From: Pseudozyma flocculosa PF-1
Taxonomy: Eukaryota > Basidiomycota > Ustilaginomycetes > Ustilaginales > Ustilaginaceae
Length of the DNA: 64,000 nucleotides
Direction: 5' to 3'
Assembly: GCF_000417875.1 (NCBI RefSeq)
Contig: NW_006920881.1
Location: 784,760 to 848,759, forward strand
Position numbers and translations under genes: made by a program. Under the pieces are notes generated by a model. It was given only the letters and a program-made list of their open reading frames with translations. It was not told where the DNA came from and did no database searches. Below, in pieces: positions 1-10,114 of the stretch. How positions within the stretch are numbered: position 1 is the stretch's first letter; the number at the start of each line of letters is the position of its first letter.

Positions 1-2910
1 AAAGACGGCCTTTTCGAGCTGGAGACGGGGCAGGCAAGACGGTCGTCCCGATGCAGGGCCGCAAAGAGAGACTTTCCCAGCTGGGATGGTCAGCGAGGCC
101 AGGCGTCTTGACGACGTGCGTGAATGTCGGGAAGACGGTGTTCCGGCGTGCGGCACTCACCAGGGCGACTCGAGCATCGAGGTCGTCCCTCTTTCCAGGC
201 GACGACGGCGACGTGGCGAGGAGCTTTTCGTGAAGAGCAACAAGGCTCTTTTGCAGGCTCGTCAATTCGCCTGTTTGACGGTCAAACGCACAGCTCGTCA
301 GTCAATTGACGCGTGCCCTGATCGGAAGTGGTAGCAGCGGGACGAGGACGAGGACGTACCGGCGTTTTCGACGTACGACGTGAGTCGATCTACGGCCTTG
401 GCGAGCATCTCGCGCTGCATGGCCTGGACATCGGATGTCTGTGCCGACGACGAAGAGGCGCGCTTAACGTCTGGCGAGGACGTATCGATGCCCTGGCGTG
501 AACGGCTCGACAAGGCGGTGGGCGACGGCGTCGAGGTAGTCGTCTGCTGCTCGGTGGAAGGCGACGAACGGTGGCCGGACACGCGCGGTGGCGAGGCGCG
601 GTTCGAAGCTGGGTTGAAGACGGCTTCCGCTTCCGAGTCGCTGAGCCGGTAATGGTGGCGCGTGCCTAGCGTCTTAGCTCCGACCAACTGGTTCGACGGC
701 TTGTCTCGCGCGACGATCCGGCCGGCCTTCGGTGCACCTTGTGCCACTGGACGGTAGCCAGCCTCGATCCCCTTGGTCGTTGGCGCGATGACTTGCGAGG
801 ATGATGCGGATTTCCCGCCCTCGGCGCGATCCAGAAGCTGAACACGGCCCAGAGGCTGACCGAACCTCCGTAGGGGCGTCATGTTGGTGCGTAGCGGCGA
901 CTCCTGGCACTCGATGGTGCGCTGCGACGAACCGTCGTCCGACTCGCAACCCGATCCGGCGTCGTTCCGATGAGGCATCTTGAGCTCGTCGGTGGGTGCG
1001 ATCGATCTGATCTCGGCGCCAGTCTCTCCTTGTACGGCGACGGTAAGTTGCGGTCCCAGGGGGCTGCGGCTGACCGAGGTGAGCTTGGACATCGAGTCGT
1101 CGACCTTGCAGCTTTCCGTCCGACGCGAGATGGACGATTCGGCCACGCCCACCGCACTAGGTGCGGGCGATCGGACCTGATTGCGCCACTTTTCGATGCG
1201 GTCGACGACCGAGGCATCCGCCGAGCTGCCCAGTTCGATACCCCACTCATCGTCATCGTCGTTTTCGTCGTCGCCGCCCAGGCTCGATCGCGTTCGTGGC
1301 GCATGGCTCAGTCGTCGCGCCGTCGACGGCCGCTCTTTCCTTTCCAGCTCGAGAAGCGGCAGGAAGCTCGCCATGGTCGGCTCCTCGCGCAGCATCGGCT
1401 GGCTCTGCGGCATCTGTCTGCCACGCTTGTTGCTGCTATCAGAACCGTTTGCCTGCTGTTGCTGGTCGTCAGTGGGAGGACCCAAAGTGCCGAATGTCAG
1501 CAGCGTAGATGGTGCGGTGAAGACAGAGGACTGGTGAAGAGCATCCTGATGGCCAGAAGCCGTCATGCCGTCGACCTGTGTCTGGCCGACTTGCTTGGGC
1601 TTGGCAGAGACTGAGCACTGATGTGCCGTCGGCGGCGGCTGATCACCTGAAACCCAAGGGAGGTGGAGTTGCACGGGCGTAAGAAGGGGCGCCGCGGAAC
1701 CCGTGGTAGCCACATCGCCCGAGGCTGCCGCTGCTCCCTCTGCCTTGTTTGGCTTGGCGCGAAGGCGAGGGTGTTTCGACACCAGGCTGCTCAGCTCCGT
1801 CGCCAGATCGTCGGCATCGATGCCAGCGACTGGCTTTCTTGGGCGGACCCGAGCTTGGCTAGGCCTGCTCTGCTGAGGCGAGTCCTTAGGTGTCTGGCCT
1901 GTAGTCAGATGGCCGATGGACTGCTCGGATGCGGAAACAGGAGCCGCACCGATGGCCAAGGCGTTCGGAGCGGCCTTTCCCATTCGCTGTTCGCCTGCAT
2001 CACCAGAGACGATAGGCGGTCGTTCAGATGCCCCTTTTGCCTCGTCCTCAGGCGTTGCGCCAAGCGTCGCGGACCTCGTGAGCCAGCTCGCAAACTTGTC
2101 CTCGGCTTGACGTTTTGCCTCGATCCAGGCGAGATCTGCACCGTTTCCCGGCTGTTGGACCGTGGCGGTGTCCACCTTCGTGGTGGCGGCGTCCTGCGCT
2201 TGGCGGTCTTTGGCAGCCTGATCTCCGACACGACGCTGGCCGAATGAGAAGCTCGGGAGTCGCTCCCTCAGGCTCTTCTTGGCCTTGCTCGTGCGACGAG
2301 GGCGCGACGAGGGTGGGCTGCTTTCTCCGGCAGGCGCCACCGTCACGGGTTGCTCTCGGGGGACGACGTCCGCTAGGCGCTCCACCTTGCGGCTGCGATC
2401 AAAGGCCACGTCGCTGTCCTCTACCTCTATTGCCAGGCTGGTCCAGCCGGCGCCATTCTCCGCAAGAAGTGGTGGATCAACCGAGTTGTCGTTGAGTGCG
2501 GGCTGGATCTGGCTGCGGGTCGGTTCGTCTGAAGCAGGGAAGGGCAGGGTCGATCGACCAAGAGAAGTGGTCTGGTGCGGGAGCTGGCCTGCAGCGGGCA
2601 GCAGGGCTGGTGAAGAGGCGATGCCGGCCATCCTGATGCTGGGCGGCGGAGGTGGTGGCGGTAGCCTGATGGAGGAGCCATTCGGCCAGTCGGCAACCGC
2701 AGCGGGAGCGAGGGCATGCAGGTGGTCGTGGGGCGGCGCAAAAGAGGCGACGTCGCCAAGAGCCACGCGCTGTGGCACCCAGGGCTGCCACGGAGGCGCC
2801 AGATATGGCGGCGGATCGGCTGTGATGGCGTGTGGGACAGTCTGCCTCTGCGGTGTGTCGCTGGGCAGCTCAGAGGGTGAGCCAACCTGTCTGAGCAGCT
2901 TGCGCAGCAT
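1..2910 (-). CDS. Disordered protein with C-terminal coiled coil, 3' end outside window
   Basis: Function not recognised. The model is complement(join(<1..80,161..270,360..2910)). Exon 1 encodes 850 residues, nearly all low-complexity Ser/Pro/Gln/Arg-rich sequence with a polyproline run near residue 85. The open frame runs on to 298, but a GTACGT donor at 359 and an acceptor ending at 271 give an in-phase junction (phase 1). A second intron (160..81, GTGAGT donor, CTGAC branch-like motif before the CAG) also keeps frame. The spliced C-terminal part, starting in exon 1 at MQREMLAKAVDRLTSYVENA and continuing with ELTSLQKSLVALHEKLLA, reads as an amphipathic coiled coil, which supports the splicing. 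The frame is still open at base 1, so the true C-terminus is missing. The ATG at 2910 is the first in the frame. The gene could be a scaffold or cortex protein, but nothing in the sequence shows it. Confidence 0.75.
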
Positions 2911-3475
2911 GGTTCAGTATCGCAAGCACTTGTGAGGGATGGGGAGAGAAGGAAAGAGGGGGCAGCTCATTTGGGCGGCCGCGCGTCGCACAGATTGACC
3001 GCGTACCCCAAGACACACGCACGCACACCCGATCGGCCAGCATCGTACGGTGGTCGTGTACCCTAGCCTTGTCGGACAAAGGGCTCTGGCGCCCTGAGGC
3101 CGTCTGCCGTTCCGGCCCTGGTTTCTAGGATAGTGCACATCACAGCTCGGCCGGGCGAACAGCGGCGCAGGGCGGTGCGCAGGAGAGGCCCGGTTGCGCC
3201 GCTGGCCACCGGAGCCTAATTGTAATGAGGCGCGGAAGCCACGCGTACCGCCGGGGCTGTCCGACCTGAGGGCCGGTTCATGGTGAGGCTGCACGCGCCC
3301 CGGCACAGTGGCCGACGACAGGGCCGAGGATGATGCTCATTGCGGTTCGAGGGGCAAAGGGCGGATGCTGCTGCGTTGTAGTAGGATAGAGTTGGGGGTA
3401 TACGGACTGACAGTGCGATGCTTTGCGTTCCGTGCCTTGGCCAGAAGATAATGAGCGGCGCAGAGGTCGCCGAGG
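2911..3475. other. Intergenic, upstream of the edge gene
   Basis: 565 bp between the start of the left-edge gene and the stop of the RNase H1N-VOC gene, both on the minus strand. It must hold the promoter of the former and the 3' UTR of the latter. I see no further gene, repeat or clear TATA element. Confidence 0.5.
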
Positions 3476-5492
3476 TCACCGAGCTTGCAGCGGACTCGTG
3501 AAGATGAGCCGGTGTCCATCCGGATCAGAGACGTGGAACTCCTGGCAGCCCCATGGCTGTATGTGCAGTCGCAGCGAACAAGAGTCAGGGCGGCAGAGGG
3601 TAAGCTAGAGGTTCACATGGTCCGGCCAGCGCCCGCGCGACCCCGAGATGGTGACACTCACCTTGTCCTCGACTTCAGACAGCATCTTGGCGCCCTCCGT
3701 CCTCCTTGATCCGAAGCGAAGGTCTCCGAACTGACGGGCGTCGTGCTGCGTCCAGCCGTTGATCCTCTGCGATACGAGGCTGTGCAAAGCGTCGAGGGGT
3801 TTCGGGTATTCGACCAGAGTCGTGATTCCAGACATGGTCACAGTGGCGCTGCGCGGCGGCGGGGGTGGCGGCACGGGCGACCTCGACGGCCTCAAGTCGT
3901 TCCGTGATGGGCTGTCGGGCCCTGATCCTGACGATACCGGCGCCTCTCCGTCTTCGTTCATCGGGGGCAACATCGGGCGACCGGAGCGGCCATTGGACGA
4001 GTTCGAGCGGCCAATGCTGCTGCTCCTGGCGAGCCCGCTCCCTGATGGCATCGGTGGCGCCACATCCAGGCTGCGCAGGCAGAACGAGGCACCGGTCGAC
4101 GAAGTCAGGATGGCCTGCACGCCCTCGTGCTGCGAGGAGCACGTCATGCCAAGGACGGTGGTGTAGAAGCTCTTGGAAGCCTCCAGGTTACGGACGGGCA
4201 GGAGCGTGACCAGCCGGGAAGGGCCGCAGAGGGGCTCGGCTGGCACCGGTAATGCCTTGTCGAGAGGGTTCGAGACGGGGTCCTCAAACGGGCTGTGCGC
4301 GCCCTGCTTCAGGATGGTCCGCGACGTGGCCCAAGGTCCTGCGGAAAGCCCGAGAGAAGTGGCCGCGGCGGCCGACGCTGTGGCCGAGCCGTTGGCAGAG
4401 TCGAGGCTGTCCTTCTGCGCCCTGTTGGCCCTGAGGCGTGCCGCCTTCCTCTCCGACGACAGCGATATGGCCCTCTTGAGCTCGACCTGGCCCGAGCTTG
4501 CGAGGTCGGAAAAGATCCTCGCCCGCTCGAGCACCTCCTCGTCCTGGTCCTCGTCCGGAGTCTCCAGCACCGCAGCATCCGGTTTGAGGAACGCGATGGC
4601 TTCGTCGAGGTTCTCAAACGTCTTGATGACGGGCCCGGGGAACTGCAGAGGGGCGATAGCGAAGGATACGTGGTGTCAGTGGGGGTTTCAGAATTCGGAG
4701 CGGGATGCTCGAGGGGAGCCCTTGCCGGAGGTGTCGCAGCCTTTGTCGCATTGCCGAGCCGCCGAGCGTGACTGCGGTACTCACGTTGCGTATCTGCCTG
4801 TCGGCCTCGGCCCGGCTCATGTAGATGCCCTTCTTCCAGCCGCGCTGCACCGAGTAAAACGGCCCATTGCCGATGAGGTCGGCATTGGCACGCATGTGGT
4901 CCTTGATGTTCTGCAGCGGGTCGTCTCCGGTCGAAGAGGCGGCCTCGGCCGCGGGCGCTTGGGGGCTCTTGACGAGGTAGGGCGATGTCATGGGCGGGGG
5001 CGACCCGTAGGGCGGAGGACCGGAGGGGGCGCCGCGCGCCGTTGACTGCAGCTTGGGCGGGACGGCCGAGTCAATGACGAGCGACTCGTCGCTGCGAGAT
5101 GCTCTCAAAGGCAGCTGCGGGCCCCTGCTGTGCGCCCCGTTGCCGCTTCCGTGGCTTCCGAGCAGGTCGTAGCTCTGCTGTGCCCGCCGGTGCTTGGTCG
5201 AGGCGTTGCGCTTGGGCCTGGAGTCTGGCGGCGGCACGTAGTTGAGGCTCGAGTAGCCCAGCGAGGCCAGCGACTCCCTCTCGGGCACTCTCTCGGGGAC
5301 TCTCTCGGGCAGCGATGGCTGCCGCGTTACTTCACGCGGCGGGGCGGGGATGTCGGTCGGCAGCGCATAGCGACCGTTGCTGCCCTGCGTCGACGTGTTG
5401 CCCTTGCGCTTGAGCGAGAGCGAGCGCGCCACGTTGCGCAGGTTGAAGGCGCCGTTGTTGCTGCGCTCACCCATCGCACGGAGCGGCCGCAC
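3476..5492 (-). CDS. RNase H1 N-terminal (Cauli_VI)-like plus glyoxalase/VOC-like fusion protein
   Basis: The model is complement(join(3476..3556,3662..4642,4785..5492)), 589 aa; both introns are phase 0 with GTGAGT donors. Residues 1-190 are disordered, with a short PERV/PERES repeat. Around residues 210-260, GPFYSVQRGWKKGIYMSR followed across the intron by FPGPVIKTFENLDEAIAFLK matches the RNA:DNA-hybrid-binding or viroplasmin-like fold at the N-terminus of eukaryotic RNase H1. No RNase H catalytic domain follows. Instead there is a half VOC module (LVTLLPVRNLEASKSFYTTV), about 100 disordered residues, then the other half ending WGCQEFHVSDPDGHRLIF in the last exon, the standard closing motif of glyoxalase/bleomycin-resistance folds. 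A second ATG six codons in (5474) is an alternative start. The domains are recognised from motifs; the combined function is unknown and may involve nucleic-acid binding. Confidence 0.8.
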
Positions 5493-7054
5493 CTGGAGGC
5501 GCCGGGGTCAATGAGTCGGGGAGGTGCCGAGGCGGAAGATCCGAAGGCGGTGCGTTTTAACCCGCCGCGGGAGTTGCACCTTGGGCCGACAAGGTTTGGG
5601 CGGGCGCCTCGAGGCGGAGAAGCCGAAGGTGGCCCGGCGCTACGTCGGTGGTATCCGGTTCCGGGGAGCTCCAGTCTTCCAGCTATGAGGGTGATCCAAG
5701 GCTTGGATAGCGAAGGGTCGTAGGAGCCTGGTCGGTGCGGGGTGGTGGTGGTGGTGCAACAAGAAGAACAAGAAGGACGTAGAGCGAAGCATCGAGAGTG
5801 TCATCGAGGGGAGCTCGACGGCAATTTTGATGGCTATTTTGGTGCCGGCCGCCCTCGACGGACACAAGGGCTAGGCTTGGGTGCGTGCGTGCAGGCGGGC
5901 AGGCCGGGCGGTTGCCATGCGGGGAAAGCCGCCGCCCGTTGCCAGGGACAGAGCCTCGGAGCGCCTTCTTCCTGCTGCCTGCCTGCGGTTGTCAGGGCGA
6001 GGGCAGCGTGCCGGCAGCTTCCCGGCCAGGCAGGCTTGGCTTGCACACGCTTCGGACCTCTCCTCATGTCGGCATCTGCGCAGCGCCAGGCCAGGCAGCG
6101 CAACGAGTCTACGTCCCTGACCCCGTCGCCATGACCATGGTTTCATCCCGTCTTGGCTGGAAGGGAGGGAAGCGGTGCCCACTGTACGACACACCAACAC
6201 ATCATCGGTCATGGCTGTGACGCAGAGGCGGGCGACAGCGTCATACGGCTCGCGACTAGTCCGTCAGAGCGGGGGACCAGGGTGCGAGGCATCCACACCT
6301 CGTGTCAGCGGCCAGTCGAGGCCAGGCCAGGCCTCCTCCACCTGCCTCCTTTGGCTCGACGCGCGACAATCAAAACCCGAGCCGGCTGGCCCTGGCCACC
6401 GCAGGCCAGCAGGTATTCCGCCACGTTCTTGGCCAGCCAGCGAGCGAGCGACCCGAGGCCTGCCCAGGCAACCCGGCCCTCAGGGCAAATTCATCATCAA
6501 ATTCACGGCTCGATGTAGGTGTATGTATGTACGTCGTCGCGAACCGGCCGGCGGCGCAGAGGAGGATGCCGAAACCGATGCCGAAGCAGCAGCTGAGCGG
6601 TGGTCAAGCAAGAAAGGCTTCCGACTGCGGCAGCCGACATGTATGGCGGCGGCAACGACGGCGAGGCCGGCGGCTGTTTCGGCAAGCATCAGGCCTAGAC
6701 CGAGGCAAGCGGCGGCGGAGGTGGGAAACGTGCGCGCGAGCAAGCAAACAAGCGGCGGGGATTGAGTCTTCCCTTGCCAGGTGCCATCCCCTGGTCCTGC
6801 TCTCGGCCCCTATCGCAAGAGGAGCAGACGGCGGCTATCGGCGCCACCACATCCCCCGACTCTTGCCAGGGACATCCCGTCGGGATGGAGGCTGGATATC
6901 TCGTGCCAGCCCGTGAGCGGCTTTGCGGTGCTTGAGAGTAGAATACATTTGCGCGGCGGCCGGTCATATGCATGCCACCGCGGCGGTGGCTGTGTTCATT
7001 GGACATGGCACAGCGATGTCGATGCTGGGTGCCGTCGCCGCTCGAGCTGCCCTT
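5493..7054. other. Intergenic with no gene seen
   Basis: 1.56 kb between two minus-strand genes. The part nearest 5.5-5.9 kb is purine-rich on the plus strand, so pyrimidine-rich in the sense of the downstream gene, as is common for fungal promoter and leader DNA. Short open frames on both strands show no domain or conserved motif. A GTATGTATGTACGT motif lies at 6521-6534 (see findings). Confidence 0.5.
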
Positions 7055-8404
7055 TCATATGACTGCCGTGGCCTCGCCCGGCAGCTGGAACCCATCCTGC
7101 GACAGCTTGGCAGTCATCGGGCCGTCGTCGGGCTTCTCGCCTCGTCCATGCTCGCTCTCGCCCGAGGCACTGGTGGCGCGGGAGCTGGCCATCTCGTCTC
7201 TGGTGCCGATGCTCGTCGAGTCCTCCTCTCCAAAAGTCATCCCGCTACGTCCAGACTCGCTCGGTTCAACTTCAGCCGCCCGACGAGGGTCGTCCGTCGT
7301 GGGACTCGCTCCATTGCGGCCAACGGGCCGCACTGTATTGTCCGCGCGGCCGCTCGCGTCGTCGGACGGCTCCGTAGCTACGGTGGAAATCGCCTTGCTG
7401 GCCAGGGTGATCCTGGCTATAGGTGCCTCTTCCGTCCGGTGATGATCCTGGGATCGCCGAGGAGCAGGCGGGGCCTGACGAGGACCGGAGCCTGCCAAAC
7501 TTTGCTTCCTTGACCTGTCGCCAGCCGCGGCCGGTTTGGACACCATCGACTTCGTGACCTTGGCTCTGCTGGGGCTCGGGGACACGACGGCTTGCTGTCT
7601 CCGATCCAGGCTGGCTTTTGCGGCCAGCGGTGACGTTGCCGGGCTCGCAGTGCGATCCGTGGATATCCTTGCCTTGCTGGACGGTGTGGGGGCCTTCCTC
7701 GGCGAGTCGGACGACTTGCGGGCCGGGGTGTTGCTCGCTGCTCGAGCTGCTGAGCTGGCAGTGGGAGCCATGAAGCCGCCACGACGGGAAGGTGTCTTGG
7801 CCTCCGGCGGCTGCTTGGCGGCTCTGCCCGCAAGATCCGTAGCCTCAGGCTTGGTCGAGTTGGTCGGCTTGGCTGCCTGTATGCCGCTGCCAGCAGACTT
7901 TTCCTGCTCGCGTGCATGTCCTGTTTCGAGCTTGAGCTCGGTCGGCTCCTCGGCCGTTGCAGTCTCTCGCGAGGCAGTGGACGGGGGGCCTGGCTCACCT
8001 TCGACGCCTTCGGTGAGCGAGGTAGCAGGCCCATTCGGCGGGACGGGGCTGCTCCCGTCGTCCGCGCTTTGCTCAGCTCTGGCTTCCGTCCTGGCGTCTT
8101 TGGCCTCCACGACTTTTTGGCTCGCCGCAGAGACGGCTTCAGCTTCCGAGGGTGGCTTGGTCACGTCACTACTGGCGGGTCCCGCAGCATCTACTCGCTC
8201 TGTTGGCGCCGCTACCTCGGGAGCGACGCCATATGGCAGGGCGAAGGCTGGCGAGACGGGTCTGGCGCTCCTGATCGGCGGAGGATCGAGGCTGGAGCGA
8301 GGCTTGAGCTTTTGTGCGTCGTTCTGCTCCTGGCGCTCCTTTTCCTTGAAGAGCTGGATGAGGGAGCTCACGCCGCTCGCCTTTCGCTCGTTCGGCAGAG
8401 GCAT
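7055..8404 (-). CDS. Hypothetical disordered protein, 449 aa
   Basis: A single exon with no intron signal that improves the frame. The protein starts MPLPNERKASGVSSLIQLFK, a short possible helix through about residue 30 (IQLFKEKERQEQ). After that it is Ala/Ser/Pro/Glu-rich and disordered to the C-terminus (GFQLPGEATAVI). The middle section (about 215-320) has Ser-Pro-Arg-Lys clusters that look like phosphorylation or basic-binding sites. I recognise no family. The length of the open frame and the composition, which resembles that of neighbouring real genes, argue that it is coding. It is divergent from the KCH gene across a 1.7-kb spacer. Confidence 0.6.
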   Translation of the reverse strand: MPLPNERKASGVSSLIQLFKEKERQEQNDAQKLKPRSSLDPPPIRSARPVSPAFALPYGVAPEVAAPTERVDAAGPASSDVTKPPSEAEAVSAASQKVVEAKDARTEARAEQSADDGSSPVPPNGPATSLTEGVEGEPGPPSTASRETATAEEPTELKLETGHAREQEKSAGSGIQAAKPTNSTKPEATDLAGRAAKQPPEAKTPSRRGGFMAPTASSAARAASNTPARKSSDSPRKAPTPSSKARISTDRTASPATSPLAAKASLDRRQQAVVSPSPSRAKVTKSMVSKPAAAGDRSRKQSLAGSGPRQAPPAPRRSQDHHRTEEAPIARITLASKAISTVATEPSDDASGRADNTVRPVGRNGASPTTDDPRRAAEVEPSESGRSGMTFGEEDSTSIGTRDEMASSRATSASGESEHGRGEKPDDGPMTAKLSQDGFQLPGEATAVI

Positions 8405-9220
8405 GTCGGAGTCGCAGTGGCGGGTGTGTGAGCAGGTGGTGGAGAGGCAGACGAGTTGCGGCCGCTCCTGGAGCGAGGAAGGAAAACGAGCTGGTAGTGG
8501 AGTGGGATCCGGAGGGTTGGCACGTCGGCGGGGTGGCGAGCAGGGCAGCCGCGCCGTGTCGGGTCGAGCCCGTCAGAGAGGCGCGAGGATGGGTGAGGGC
8601 GTCGTCGAGGTTGAGAGAGCCACGAGCAGAGAGCTGAGACGGTGTCGCAACCAGCAGGCAACTAGGCAGAGAGGTGTTCTGCCCGCCAGACGAAGGGAAC
8701 GTCTTGCCGCATTCCAGCGCTGCCACGACGCCAGGCAGCCAGCCGGCCAGCCTGGCCTCCTGGTCAGGCAAGGGTCTCGCTGGCCAACCTGCGGCACACG
8801 GACCACCGCGTTCCACCAAGCTGTCGCCCCCTCAACTTGCACGGCCCGCAACGCAAGCCTCGTTTGGCGGTCCCCCGCCCCTGCTCCACCAGGTGCGATA
8901 TCGAGCCGGCCTTTCCTACGGCTTCTTCGAGCGCACGACGCTTGCACACGCCGCCGTGCGCTAGCTGTCGGTCCCTAGCTGGCTGACGGGAGCCGCAGCC
9001 CGCGAAGCAGCGAATACAGTAGTCAAGCGGGCAAGCCAAAGGCGGCGGTGATGGTGCGGCCGCTGACCATTGAGCGCCCGGCCGCCCGGCCGCCAGCAGG
9101 TGGTTTGCGCTGGCCCCGGACGTACAGGGCAACGGTCAAGCAAGCCGCCATTCTGCGCTGTGGTGTCTGTTCGTACGACCAAGAGCTAGGGTAGCGTAGT
9201 CAAGGGCAAACGTAGGCTAG

Positions 9221-9243
9221 GGCAGGCAGGCAGGCAGGCAGGC
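9221..9243. repeat. (GGCA)n microsatellite
   Basis: About six tandem copies of a GGCA unit. Confidence 0.9.
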
Positions 9244-9368
9244 CCGTTATAGGGTCCTAGAGCGGCACACTCGGGCGGCGTGGGTGCGTGGGGGCTGCAG
9301 ATCGCAAAGCTTGAGCCAGCCTGGCTGCCCCCCTTTTCTGGACGCCCGCCCGCTTGCTCGCCGGTCCG

Positions 9369-9413
9369 CTGGCTGGCTGGCTGGCTGCCTGCCTGCCTGC
9401 CTGCCTGCCTGCC
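9369..9413. repeat. (CTGG)n-(CTGC)n compound microsatellite
   Basis: About four CTGG units pass into about seven CTGC units. Confidence 0.9.
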
Positions 9414-9770
9414 CCGCCAAGCCCAGGTAACCTAGGCCGCATTTCGGGTGTTGGTTGGTGGGTGGCCCGCCTGCACCCTCTCTGCTCTCTGAAATCACAT
9501 TTTCGGTGTGCCGCACCAGCACCCTTTGGCTGGCCTGACCAGGCTAGGCCTGGCGGTGTTGTGTTGCGTCGCCGCCATAGTCGCAAACCGGCCTCCTTTT
9601 TGTCCATCGCGACCGCCTCTCTTCTGCCTTCCTCCATCTCCATCGCCCTCCTTGCTCCCCTTGCCCCTCACTCTTCTCCCCTTGCAACAAACAGCCACTC
9701 CCTCCCAGACACGCCCGTACACGGTGCACCTCGCAGACAGGCTCCCGGCAATACGCATACGCGCATACGC

Positions 9771-9808
9771 ACACACACGCACACACACACACACCAGCAC
9801 ACACACAT
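9771..9808. repeat. (CA)n microsatellite in KCH1 leader
   Basis: Near-pure CA repeat with interruptions, about 310 bp upstream of the KCH1 start codon and probably within the promoter or 5' UTR. Confidence 0.9.
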
Positions 9809-10114
9809 TCTCTCTACTTCTCTACCTATCTCCCTTTGTCGGCGCAGGTCGCTCGACGATTCATCCTCCATCTCATCGCCCCGCTTCTTCCGCTTCGACA
9901 GCACACCTGCCGTGTCGCTCCGACCCTGCGGGGCCGCCTCGATCCCAGCCCTCACTTTCGGACAGCTCGACCAGACCCCTTCTGCCCTCCAGTCGACCGC
10001 CCTACTGCCCCATCGACCCCGCCACGCTCGCAGCGGTACAGGCCAGCCACACCGGCGCGACCGACGTAGGGCACTCGCCTCCTCGGCCACCGCCGCGGCC
10101 CGCCAGCCGCCACC

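Larger units (their letters stand above)
8405..10114. other. Divergent intergenic region between the disordered gene and KCH1
   Basis: 1.7 kb holding both promoters. It contains three microsatellites (listed separately) and, from about 9600 to 10100, a strongly C/T-rich plus-strand leader ending in GCCACCATG at the KCH1 start. No gene is seen. Confidence 0.5.
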
